Shown here: positions 53,463 to 64,000 of the stretch, in pieces
Numbering within the stretch: the first letter of the stretch is position 1
Layout: every line of letters begins with the position of its first letter
Source: Neodiprion pinetum
Lineage: Eukaryota; Arthropoda; Insecta; Hymenoptera; Diprionidae
Length of the DNA stretch: 64,000 nt
Direction of reading: 5' to 3'
Assembly: GCF_021155775.2 (NCBI RefSeq)
Contig: NC_060234.1
Coordinates: 17,074,526-17,138,525 of the forward strand
The notes under the pieces: model-generated
Seen by the model: the letters and a program-made list of their open reading frames with translations, nothing else
Database searches by the model: none
What the model was told of the DNA's origin: nothing
Position numbers and translations under genes: made by a program

Positions 53463-55340
53463 GTTTTCTGGAAACTTTTTTTCATTTTTTGGAATTTTTT
53501 TTTCATTTTCTGAAAACTTTTTTTCGTTTTCTGAAAACTTTTCTCGTGGTAAACAAATAAATATGAATAATTGTTCAATATATTAATAATAAATAAATAA
53601 ATAATTGATGAATACATGAATTTACATGGTATTCGAATTTTAAAACGTCGATCTGCTCAATATCGTATTGCTGGCGAAACGTCTCTGCTTCATGAAGTAT
53701 CACCCTGGGTGTCAAACGCATATATTTACAACGGTTCTATGCCCTCAGTTCCAGCCTACGGCTAGTTCATTGCGGGGTTGCAGCACACCCTCCAAGTTCT
53801 GGTGCCTGTTTGCCCAGGTATCGGCTGCATATTACCGTCTTGTCAACTCATGATCAATTTTTCAGTACATTGGAGCTAACCTTGCGTTTTTTACTACGTA
53901 TTAAACACTGTGGGGTTGATCAACTCTTAGTAAGCCCCTCAGACGGTTCTTATAATCATTAAACGTGACGTTGTTTATCGTTGCAGTTTTCGCATCCCTT
54001 GACACGTTTGCTCACTTTGATAATGTTGATATGTATCGTTTCGTCTTCAACTGTGGTGGTAAATGTGTATAGTTTCGCACGGATCTATCGTATCGTTGAA
54101 GAACTATCTCTGTTTGATGATGGGGTTGTCCTTACAGCAGTTCTATGCCCTCAGTTCTATCCTATGGTCAGTTTATTGTGGGGGTGGTGGTAAACCCCTC
54201 AAGGTATTGCGTCTGTTTGTCCAGGTACCAGTTGCATATTACAGTCTTGCCAACTCAACGTCAATTTTTCAGTACGACGGGACTAACTTCATGTTTTTTA
54301 CTACGTATTAGGCATTGTGGTATGGACCAACTCTTTGTAAGCCTCCCCATGCGATGCTTATAATCGTTAAGCGTGACGGTTTTCAACGTTCACTTTCGGC
54401 ATCCTTGACACGTTTGCTCACTTTGATGGTAAATGTGCTCAGTTTTACGTGAATCCCCGATGAATTCGGTCATGATTTTTCCATTGTTCCCATCCTTCAT
54501 CAGAACCCGAGGTGTGAAATGCTCGAGACAGAAGAATTAAAATCTTTATGATTCTTGTGAAGATCTATAGGATATTCGGATATCCATCGATTCAGGATGT
54601 AACCGATCGGTGGATCGTCCGATTGAGTTGATATATCGATAAGATTATGCCACTACTCGAACGAACCATATAGATTGTTTACGTCAAAATACATGAGATA
54701 CGATTCCACGTTACTAGGATCAAAATCTTTCCCCATAAACCTGTTAATGGCCCGAGCGTGTCGATCAGAATATTGTGAATTTACTCCCCGTGTATTTGAG
54801 CATAGCATCGAAAGCAAGTCCCGGCACTGTGTAGTAGTGCAACGGATGTAAATCATATGTTCTGAGACATCTGGTCAGATCACCGTTTTGCATTTATCAA
54901 TCTCTATAGTTCTCCATTGGCTCTAAATGGAATCCTCCCCAGCGTTTTAGCATGCTTGTAATCGTCGTTTGAAATATTTGCATTACATAGGTGTGAGTAG
55001 AAATGCTTCTTTGCAGGTAGCTGAGTTTCATCGAGCTTTTCCCAGCAATCAACGTATTCATGGGGAAAACGTCGTTGCCAGTCATCAAACTGAACTGAGT
55101 CTGCTTATTGAGGAATTTACGCGTTGTATGTTTATCTCCATCATTCAAATATATGGAAAGTTTATGGAAAGGATGCTGCTAGTCATAGAAATCAAAACGA
55201 ATAGATGAATCTCAAGTACGTTATTGTTCCATCAACGCATTCGTGAATTAGATATATTGTTCCTTATTTATTAGCAGGAGCGTCATTTTATGGGGAAAAG
55301 TTGATGCTAGGGATTTTAATAAAAATTGCGTATCCAATAG
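53463..55340 (-). pseudogene. polB: decayed Polinton DNA polymerase B (palindrome centre)
   Basis: A minus-strand relic matching 3,700-5,980 of Polinton 1 with many indels. The A/G-rich post-polB spacer is at 53,463-53,620. Scattered matches through the palm region occupy 53,640-54,500. Motif A region (NRFMGKDFDPSNVESYL and YFDVNNLYG, with the normal Tyr) is at about 54,655-54,760. The exonuclease-side block (RKFLNKQTQFSLMTG) is near 55,110, and matches to the IDSFRF region reach about 55,235. The left tip of its gene is lost at the arm boundary. This is the only Polinton gene left in the centre, and it is dead. Confidence 0.8.
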
Positions 55341-55394
55341 GGATGATGAATTGTGTAAGACTGATGGAATTGTGAATTGTGTTAATGTTTATAA

Positions 55395-55618
55395 CGGCCA
55401 GGAATATGAATATTTTTACATACGTTAATTGTAAATTAATCTGTCTTGAAAGACATGTCAGAAATCAAATTATTGCTTTACATAATGTCATCGTACTACA
55501 ACAATGCGGATTGGAAAATGTTGTGATGCATACCGCACTCTCGACAGCTCCGCTAGAATCTACTGAATTTGTATTTTCAAACATGAATAAGCCCGGTTAC
55601 ATTACCTATATTGCATGA
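55395..55618 (+). pseudogene. possible mononegavirus-type glycoprotein fragment, right arm
   Basis: Mirror copy of 42,008-42,230 with identical residues and a stop at 55,616-55,618. It begins within a few bases of the arm's inner boundary (CCAGG, 55,398). Confidence 0.4.
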
Positions 55619-56130
55619 GAAGTACTACGTGTAACAAAATGAGAACCAGTAGACGACAGAATAAGTAAAATGAGCGAATGTTACCAAGAGCTTCCCCGTC
55701 TATAGAGGAAACGGTAGTCTTTTCATGTTACAGGGAAACCTGCAAAAGATTAAGTTATATTAGGTTGGCTAGGTTGTACAGTCTCGAGTTGGGATAGGTT
55801 ATATTAGGTTGGGTTGTAGTGTCTTGGGTCAAGTTAGGTTATGTCAAGTTGGAGTAGCCTTGACGTAGGTCAGGTTGTGGAAACCTCGAGGCAGTCGCGC
55901 TGACCGCGAATTGCTCAAGAATCATTGAACTATCGAAGCTAGCGATCATGCTTGATCGAATAAATCATTTCAGAAAGTATTTCATCAATTTACGTTAGGT
56001 TGGGCAGTCTTGGTCGAGGATAGGTTATATTAGGTTGGGTTGTAGTGTCTCGGATCAAGTTAGGTTACGTTAGGTCAAGTCCTACCGTCTTAGGTCAGGT
56101 TAGCTTTTACTCCGCTGGGTTAGGTCGGGT

Positions 56131-57240
56131 TAGAGCTATGGATGATATAGGCAGGGAGGACTATCTCCGCGTACAGAAAGTGTCCGTAAAGCCGAGGCAA
56201 AGAAATTGAGATCGCGTCGCTGCGTGAAAAATTGTACCCATTTTTCAAACTTCACTGAGTTGACGAGTTATAAAAGTACATAATTAGAAAAGAAAAAAAA
56301 TGGTTCTCGAATTAGAGAAGGTTTCTGTAAGTACCAAGTTTCATCATCTTGCTCATTATAAATATTTTTATCGTAACATGTTTAAGAGTTTTTGAATCGT
56401 TTAATTATTTGTGTTTATATGTGCAAAGAAAAAGTATTCAAGTTTTGGGAATTCTTCATTTTGATTTATTGTTCATTGTTCATGATAGTGTTCTGCGGCA
56501 CATGGTTTTCGCTCTTTTTATTCGAAGTGTTTGTGTAGCACTTTAATTCAAATTTGGTTGTTTATCCTTGTTTACAGTATCTGCTGAGGACTCTAGAGTC
56601 CCTAGGGTGGGTCAGTATAAAGGATTTTAAGAAACGCCGCCAAGGTGGGGCGGAAATTCGAAGCAAAATTGCATATTTCTGAGGGCTAGCTGACGACTGC
56701 CGATGGTAGGGTGACGATTTCATAGACTTCTTCGGCGTCAGATGGTTGATCGATGGGTGGTGAGGGCAACGCTGCCCCTTCGAGGATTGGGATCACCCGG
56801 TGTGACACGCGCCGGAGGCATTGTGGGTGGTTTACCACCCGAATTACTAAACATCTCCCCCAATGTCTCTTTTTTTAAATGCTTTAAAATAAAAACAAAG
56901 GGTTATATATCGACCCGTTATATGTCATATTTGATTGTGTCTATGAATTAAAACTCATTTCCTCTCCAAATAACTTGTAAATTAGTTATAGATTATTTTC
57001 AGGTTTAGCTGTGAATTTTTTTAAGTATAGCGCCGTTTATCTTGGTTACATAACGTTGGTAAAATTTGGTTCGATGTTGTGTCGTGATCTTTTTGTTTGG
57101 GGATTCTTCTGAGAAATTTTTAATGGTATTTTGATTTACTAAAACGTTTGTGCTATTCGTAATACCGTTTATTGTTTGCATTTCCACGTCTTGATTTTGA
57201 TCTGGTGCTCGTCTAGTATCGTTTGATTGACTCGGTATTT
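56131..57240. other. unassigned DNA in the right arm (mirror 40,340-41,490)
   Basis: Unique-looking sequence present in both arms. A short frame (56,742-56,951; PLRGLGSPGVTRAGGIVGG...) in a locally GC-rich patch looks protein-like but matches nothing I know. The rest is AT-rich with chance frames. Confidence 0.35.
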
Positions 57241-57547
57241 TTGCCAGATCGTTATCTATGCATGTACGGAGATTTAATCATTGCTGTTGTTGTTTTTGTT
57301 GTTATTGTTATTATTATTATTATTGATAATGATATGTTACACCTGTATGCATAAGGGAAGAGAATGTGGAGATATTTTGTATAATTGAATATTTTATTGT
57401 AATTCTTGGACGATTCACAGTTTCCGTGTAAAAAATGTGCATGCATCGGGTTGCAAGCCGGTGTGTTTACCGATTCAGGATTGCGAGTGGGGAGAGGTTG
57501 TGAAATTGGTCAATATGGCTGTTCATGTGGCTAAGCAAAAACAAAAA

Positions 57548-57960
57548 CCTGCACACCCCCAACCACCGTTGGGTCATGTGATGGGGAAAAAAATCGGTCA
57601 ACGAAAAAGCAGGTAGTGGGCAGCGCGCAGTGGTGACTGGGTGGAGGGCTGCAGTGGTGGACCACCGCAGCCATCGAAGAATAAAAAAATTTTATGACAA
57701 ACAAGTCTGAGCCTGCAGACCCCAACCCTTATCAGCGTGGGGCATGTGATGGGAAAAATCGGTCAACGAAAAGCAGGTAGCGAGCAGTGTTTGGCGTGAG
57801 GAAAATCTTGTCTTGTTGACTCTTGACCGGATGCTTTGTGCACATACAGTTTTGGACTTTATGACGCTTTATAGCGAACAAGACCGAGCCTGTACACCCC
57901 CAACCATATTAGCGTGGAGCATGTGATGGGAAAAATTGATCATCAAAAAAGCAGGTAGCG
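57548..57960 (-). repeat. Polinton terminal tandem units, right arm
   Basis: Three units with the core CGAAAAGCAGGTAG on the plus strand, equivalent to 39,667-40,070 and to the array at 780-1,880. The spacer repeats ('gggtgtgcagg') are also shared. Confidence 0.85.
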
Positions 57961-58385
57961 ATCTCTTGAGAAAATTTTCCCAGCTTATACTGTTGTCGCG
58001 TTACATTTTTGCCTGTATGTCACGAGGCGTACACCCCATGAACGATTGGCTGATGGGTTTTTGCTCGGTGGAGGGTGAGCGTGTCTCCTTTCATACAAAT
58101 CCGAATAGCTGTTTGAAACTTCTCTAGCATTTTGAAAAATCTCACGTGCAGAAACAGGTGTTTGACAAAGTGAGTGGTGAAAAAAGGTGTTCATTCGCAA
58201 ACCCGAAGACTTTAACGAGTTTCTACTTTTGTGTGTACTTTATAGAATATATAGTGCTACACCAATCCTCTTACGATACTGCGAATGCCGATTTAATTTC
58301 CGTAATGATTATCACATTTGATTAGTATGTTAACGAAGTTTGTCGATTTGTTTCAATTTTTCAGTTTTCAGCATCATTCCCTCCC

Positions 58386-58436
<51 letters not shown>

Positions 58437-58546
58437 ATCTATTTATTTATTTATTTTATTCATTTTATTTATTTCATTTATTTCATTGATTTGATTTATT
58501 CTATTTATTTTATTTGTTTTATTTATTTTATTTATTTTATTTATTT

Positions 58547-58984
58547 TGTTACGTCCTCCAGACTTCATATTCCTTTCCCACGCTCTTAGTTACCTTACGC
58601 TCTGTAGTCTACCCTTATCGTTCGCGAGTCAGCAGGTTCTCCTGTAACTCGCGGCTAGCTTGCCTGCTACATCCGGCAGAAGCAGGCAGATCCATCCCAG
58701 CGCTCAAGCAAGACACCTATCCCTCTAAACCAAGACCATACCCTTTTTTCCCTTCACCGACTCCGTTGCATTGACCACTAATAAACAACCATATACTTCA
58801 AATCGTTTACCTTCCCTTAATACCGATCCCTTTCTATTCCATTCACTTCCTGCATTGGGAGTAGTAGCACGCGAGTGCATAGTCGACGTGAACGGACCCT
58901 ACAATAGCCAAATAACACCTTGGCTGGGCGTGGAGTAAGCTCCGATTACCGCTCATCGGAGCCTACGCAATCTACCCCGTAACA
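58547..58984 (+). repeat. solo LTR of the Gypsy element, right arm
   Basis: Mirror image of 38,642-39,079, with the same length and ATTT duplication. It lies at the equivalent arm position. Confidence 0.92.
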
Positions 58985-59236
58985 ATTTCATTTATTTCAT
59001 TTATTTCATTTATTTCATTTATTTTATTCATTTTATTTATTTTATTCATTTTATTTATTCTATTCATTTTATTTTTTTTATTTATTTCATTTATTTCATT
59101 TATTTTATTTATTTTATTTATTTTATTTATTTTATTTATTTTATTTATTTTACTTATTTTATTTATTTTACTTATTTCATTTATTCTACTTATTTTATGT
59201 ATTTCATTTAGTTTATTCATTTTATTTATTTTACTT

Positions 59237-59820
59237 CGAAAATCCAGCTACTCAACTACATCGCCAAGGATCCGACCATATCCATGAGTTTTCGTTCTTG
59301 GGAAACGTACGTGTATCCCATGCTCCCATTAACAACGCGGCATATATGGTCAGTCAAGACATCGACGCAGCTTGAGAAGCCGAGATATGTCGTTCTAGGA
59401 TTTCAAACTGCAAGGAGAAACGAGTCGCTGAGAAATACCAGCGTATTTGATCATTGTCGGATCAGAGATGTAAAACTCTTCCTCAACTCACAGTGCTATC
59501 CCTACGGAAATATGAATCTTGATATATACAGTAATGAATACGCCATTCTCTATGATATGTATGTTCGGTTTCAAATGACCTACTAAAACAAAGAAGCTGA
59601 GCCTTTGCTTTCGAAGCGTGAATTTATAAACCAAGCTCCTCTTATCGTCATCGATTGCTCCAAGCAGAACGAAACATTGAAAACTGGACCTGTGGACATT
59701 CGATTGGAATTTGAATCCAGCATTACGTTCCCACCGCACACTTCCGCCTACTGCGTGATCTTGCATGACCGCATTGTTGAATATAATCCGATTAGTGGTA
59801 CTGTAAAAAAATTGGTATAA
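59237..59820 (+). pseudogene. MCP: truncated Polinton capsid gene, right arm
   Basis: Mirror copy of 37,806-38,388 with the same TAA (59,584-59,586) and the same truncation into (TTTA)n. The shared stop shows that it arose before the arms were duplicated or homogenised. Confidence 0.9.
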
Positions 59821-60631
59821 GTCAATTTTGGAATAATAATATGTTGAATTAATATGGATATTGAAAATAATATGTATAATTTTACTTGTTAAAATTTAGA
59901 ATAAGATAATTTCGAATAGAATAAGAAAACTGAATGTAAATGTTAAATAAAAAAATTGTGAAAAGCATTCAAAACGCCATTTTGAACCTTCCTTCAGGGG
60001 TCATTTGCTGGAATTTTTTCAATAGATCTAGCAGGTTTTTATCCTATCCGATTTATGCGCGGCTTTCCGGCGCCAAACAAGTCTCGACAGGAATTAGGTT
60101 TTCACCCTGTCCCCCTCCCCCTCTCCGCGAACCCACCGCCGCCTATGATGGATGCCCACCTAAGTATAAAAATCTGCGCAAATGCTGTGAGTAGAGTAGC
60201 AATGTATAGTTTCCCAAGCATGTAATGGAAATCCGTCAACGAAAAGCAGGTAGTGGGCGGTGCAGGTATAAAAAATCGGGGCCCAGACCCCTTGCCCCGA
60301 ATACCTACGTTTATGACGTTCAGCGGAAAACAAGTCTCGACAGGAATTATTTTGTGTGTGTGTGTGTGTGTGCGTGTGTGCGTACGTGCGTGCGTGTGTG
60401 AGGAGAATAAACGTGAAAATAGTCATCTTGCGGCAAACCGCGAAAATGATGAAAGGGGCGGGGGAGCGAGGGGGGAACGCCGCGGATTTAGGGGCGAGCT
60501 AGGGGGGTAGCGCCGCGGGTTTAGGGGGAAGCTAGGGGGACAGGGCCGTGGGCCGATGGGGTAGCTGGGGGGGGCAGGGGGGAGCGTCGCCATCTTTGAT
60601 TTCGAACTCTCATATATACGCTACTTAGAAG

Positions 60632-62216
60632 CATCGATTGATACTAGTGAAACTAATATTATGTGAGTACGTAATGTTAACCTTCACTGTGCAAATATAC
60701 TCCAAAATCAAAGCTCTTCAAATGAAAAATGTTGACTTGTCACTTTAGTGGACTGCATCAGTTTTCTTTATCTCGATGCCAATATTAAGGACTATTAAGC
60801 ATTACCAGAATCCACCTCGTAGTACTCACAAGTAGTAGTTCTTACTTCTGTATGACTCGATTTCAATACTCCACACAACTATAGACCCGTAGTAATTTTC
60901 CATTTGTAAGGATCCGTTTCGATTCCAATAAATTATTCATGCAAAATGTAACAATCGTGCAAAATATCTGGGAATAGCAGTAAACGCATGATTTGAAGTC
61001 CGGGAATAAAAGTCAAACGTACTTATTTAATGGTAGATAAAAGACATTTCTACTACAATTTTGCTTTTAACACTTTTTAGCGATATATGTTCAGCTCCTC
61101 TGCTATTTAATTGATAATATATTCTTGTATTGATATTTCATTCATACTTTATTATTGTCATTCACACTGAAAGATTTTCAATAATAATAGTGAAACTTCA
61201 TTCGTAATATAGGCGAATGAATAGGAAGAAGGAAGAATGGCTAATATCAACCATGAGGGTACCAGAGTACTTATAATGCGTACAAACAAACAGAAGGTTA
61301 ATTTCAGTTGAGGAGTATTTTACCTCTATGCCAATTAGAAAAAAAGTAATAAAATTATACTGCAGGCAACAGAGCAAATAAATTAATGTGTATTTTTTTC
61401 CAATAGAAATAAAACATATTTTGGAGTACACTTCCAATGTAATAGCTTGACAATTACATTGTCAATAATATCGTGGATGAGTTTGGTTTCACATTATATT
61501 TATGATACACGCAACCAAAGAATTCGTTGAGTTTACCAAATACGGTAAAAAAAATGTCTTTTCGATTGAAAACACGGAATTTCATCTAACAATAAAGAGT
61601 TCCAAACAATAATTTGTGTTATCAAATGAAACTTCATTTATTGTAATTAAAAAATCATTTGTTTTCACCATATTTGGCAAATCCGACAATTTTTTTGTTT
61701 TTTCTTTTGCGTGTATCTTCTGTAATATTCTCTTAATATCTCAAAACAAAACTAGAAAGTAATTTAAAAAAAAACTTAATTACAGCGTACACTATTTTTC
61801 AGGACAGTGCCGAGATAATTACAAATTGTTATACAGGAAATCTGCGATGCCGTAAATAATACCTTTGAACCATCTCGAGCAGAATATTAGTAAAAAAAAG
61901 CCAAGAGACATTTTGACATTTACACAAATAATACAGATTTTGAACGATTCCATTTCAGACGAAGGTCGGTTATATCACGTAAATGCGCAATCTACGTCCA
62001 ATAGTATACGCAATTAAAGACGATTAATGTTACCCGAGCAAAAACTTGCATCAAGATAGTCATCAGTAAACGTAGATATAAAAATACGTTTGTTATTTGC
62101 AAGTATTGATGTTCAATTCCTTTTTGATAAGTGTTGGTTGTTGGTATAAAGTATGAACATTTATTATTACACTAAACAAAATTTTTTCGTATCATTGTTA
62201 AAAATGATGCGAAAAA
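60632..62216. other. AT-rich flank right of the Polinton derivative
   Basis: About 1.6 kb with no gene, repeat or RNA that I can support. Confidence 0.4.
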
Positions 62217-63790
62217 CCTTGCAATAATCTTATGGAATTGGATGTCAGTAAAATCATCTCGGTTTTCGATATGTTGTAGATCTTGGCATTTTGAAAAAAA
62301 AACATTTCTCGGGTGTTTATGAAGATCCCATCTCGAAAATTACATGTAATACGTAAAATTTCTCAGCTTTTCACAAAATATGTGGAAAATTTTTTTTTTT
62401 GATTTTGAAGTAAAGACAGAAAAACAGCTTTTTAGACGTTACGCTCAATTTTGACAGCCTTTCGCAGGCATAAACAAGGACGGATTCAACGTCTATAATT
62501 GGTAGACTTGCTTATATACCTGTATATAAGACACTTTCTAATCTCCATTTTTCCATCGGAAAACCAAAAGCACCTATTTGCACCAGGTCTCACCAGGTAA
62601 CGTCATCTACAGGTAAAATCATTGAGGTTGGAGAAAGGGCTGAGTCCATAGATTGAAAATGGCCAAATGGTTACATGCATAAGTATTATTTATTAGAAAT
62701 ATTTCTTTTTTGCTTATTTTTTCTTGCACAAAGAAATACTGGATATATGATGGACATCTTAAGGTTCGGTGGTCTCTATCACCAAAACTATTCACAGATA
62801 GTCCAGGAGCCGATCGTACCATATCTTCCCTCATCGAACATACGGCCAAAATTCATATGAATCGATGGGGAATATAGTGGTCAATAAGGTGCCAAACTTT
62901 ATAGAGAATGGATCCTGTCCGGAGTGTCAAAAAACATGTCACTTCCGGTCAGTTTTTTCGAGGTTATCTTCCCTCATCGAACATACGATTGAAACTAGTA
63001 CCAATCGATGCGGGAGGTCGAGTACTTGAAGGAAAAACCGGGGTGCCAACTCCCACCCTGTCCGGGGGGCGGCAATCACCCCTAAGTGTAGTCGTAAGTG
63101 AAGTCGTTCGACTTTTGAGGGTGGCTGCCGCCCTTCCGAACAGGGTGGAGGGTGGCACCCCAGTTTTTTCAGGTTCAGGGAGGTTCAACCTTCGATTTAA
63201 AAAAAAAAAATCGTATGTTCGATGAGGGAAGTTAAGGACCAAAAAAACCTACACTTAGGGGTGGCTGCCGCCCTTCAGGACAAGGTGGGGAATGGCACCC
63301 CAGTTTTTTCAGGTTCGGGGAGGTTCAATCTTCAATGAAAAAAAAAAAAAAATCGTATGTACGATGAGGGAAGTTAAGGACGAAAAAACCTACACTTAGG
63401 GGTGGCAGCCGCCCCCCTGAACAAGGTTGGGGGTGGCACCCCGGTTTTTTTTTTCAAGTATTCGACCTCCCCTATCGATTGGTACTAGTTTCAATCATAT
63501 GTTCGATGAGGGAAGATAACCTCGAAAAAACTGACCGGAAGTGACATTTTTTTTGACACTCCGGACAGGATGCATTGTCTATAAAGTTTGGCACCCTATT
63601 GACCACTATATTCCCCATCGATTCATATGCATTTTGGCCGTATGTTCGATGAGGGAAGATATGGTGCGTTCGGCTCCCCGACTAAGAGAAAAGTCGTGCC
63701 TGTAAAGACTTTTTTCAGAATGCCAAGATCTACAACATATAAAAAATCCAGTCGATTTCACTGAAACCCAATTCCTATAGGATTATTGCC
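62217..63790. repeat. foldback element with internal tandem units
   Basis: Outer inverted pair at 62,217-62,300 and 63,700-63,790 (shared 'tatgttgtagatcttggcat'). Inner inverted pair at about 62,805-63,080 and 63,390-63,680, with 'cttccctcatcgaacatacg' on both sides. At the centre, about three tandem units of roughly 130 bp lie at 63,100-63,440 ('cttaggggtggctgccgccc' to 'cgatgagggaagttaaggac'). No open frame of note. The left arm carries about 500 bp without a partner on the right. Confidence 0.75.
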
Positions 63791-64000
63791 GGGTAGGTAC
63801 TTTATATGATTATATGTGCAAGCCGGGGTAGTGATTCTGAAATGGCTGATCTTTCGGCTGAGTCGATTACCTTTGCAATACAAATCAGCCCGTATAGTCC
63901 AAGAGCTAGTAACGCACGTTTTATGAAGTGTTTGATGCACCTTGAAGTTTAGTATAACAGTATCTACTAGATAGATGAGCTGGTAAACATGTGTTGGCTT

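Larger units (their letters stand above)
36993..60625. mobile_element. giant palindromic Polinton derivative
   Basis: A 23.6-kb unit with termini AGTAGTGTATACATG at the left and ...ATATATACGCTACT at the right, the AG...CT ends of Polintons. It is flanked by a perfect 6-bp duplication TAGAAG (36,987-36,992; 60,626-60,631), the size Polinton integrase makes. Two inverted arms (36,993-42,227 and 55,398-60,625, about 5.2 kb each) are almost identical. They carry the truncated capsid gene, microsatellites, a solo LTR, terminal tandem units and unknown DNA. The centre (42,228-55,397) holds a GC-rich fragment, a Gypsy element and a decayed Polinton polB. No intact Polinton gene remains, so it was probably mobilised in trans. 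Confidence 0.9.
55398..60625 (-). repeat. right arm of the palindrome
   Basis: 5,228-bp inverted copy of 36,993-42,227. Differences visible by eye are few: one (TTTA) unit more or less, a C/A change near the terminal unit at 57,870, and indels in the G-rich tract. The outermost ~50 bp differ at five positions plus an indel. Confidence 0.93.

Noticed and set aside
62908..63242. Frames in the foldback element's tandem core
   Set aside because: They follow the repeat units on both strands and end in the poly-A runs; no protein family fits.

Overview
The window is repeat-dominated animal DNA, almost certainly from an insect and possibly a hymenopteran. That rests on the families present: Polinton/Maverick elements, an env-bearing Gypsy element, Copia, an R1-clade retrotransposon, TTAA and TA MITEs, and a Mutator-like gene with an insect-style sequence. 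It also rests on degenerate CCTAACC-rich tracts. I see no intact single-copy host gene. Nearly every readable protein belongs to a mobile element, and most are broken.

Layout. (1) About 1-14,502: the right part of a decayed Polinton ('Polinton 1'). It carries tandem terminal units, polB on the plus strand (2,056-5,681), integrase with chromodomain, two conserved Polinton proteins and an ATPase remnant on the minus strand (9,715-12,394), then a minor structural protein remnant and the major capsid gene on the plus strand (12,408-14,037). The right terminus ends ...CT at 14,502. An antisense R1-clade retrotransposon (6,040-9,231) sits in an (ATT)n tract, next to a tRNA-like sequence. (2) 14,503-18,000: AT-rich DNA with a palindromic TA-flanked MITE. 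(3) 17,850-32,490: a Mutator-like gene remnant split by a Copia element (18,674-31,967). That element holds a TTAA-flanked piggyBac-like element (22,619-31,323), which holds a second Copia (23,085-30,240), which holds an LTR-like insertion and two MITEs. (4) 32,490-36,986: no recognisable gene. (5) 36,993-60,625: one huge palindromic Polinton derivative. It has termini AG...CT, a perfect 6-bp target duplication TAGAAG, and two almost identical 5.2-kb inverted arms around a 13.2-kb centre. The centre holds a decayed Polinton polB and a nearly complete, young Gypsy/errantivirus-like element (42,632-53,462, target duplication GTTT). (6) 60,632-64,000: AT-rich DNA and a foldback repeat with internal tandem units.

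The most remarkable object is the Gypsy element. Its gag, pol and env are all open. Between RNase H and integrase, its pol polyprotein carries one well preserved macrodomain of the TARG1/OARD1 type (ADP-ribose hydrolase family) and a second, degenerate macrodomain-like copy. The sequence also suggests a common core promoter for the Polinton polB and capsid genes: a TATA box followed 33-34 bp later by an identical AATCATCAGTC initiator. The palindrome arms look recently homogenised. They share a solo LTR at mirrored positions and are nearly identical inside, but differ at their outermost 50 bp.
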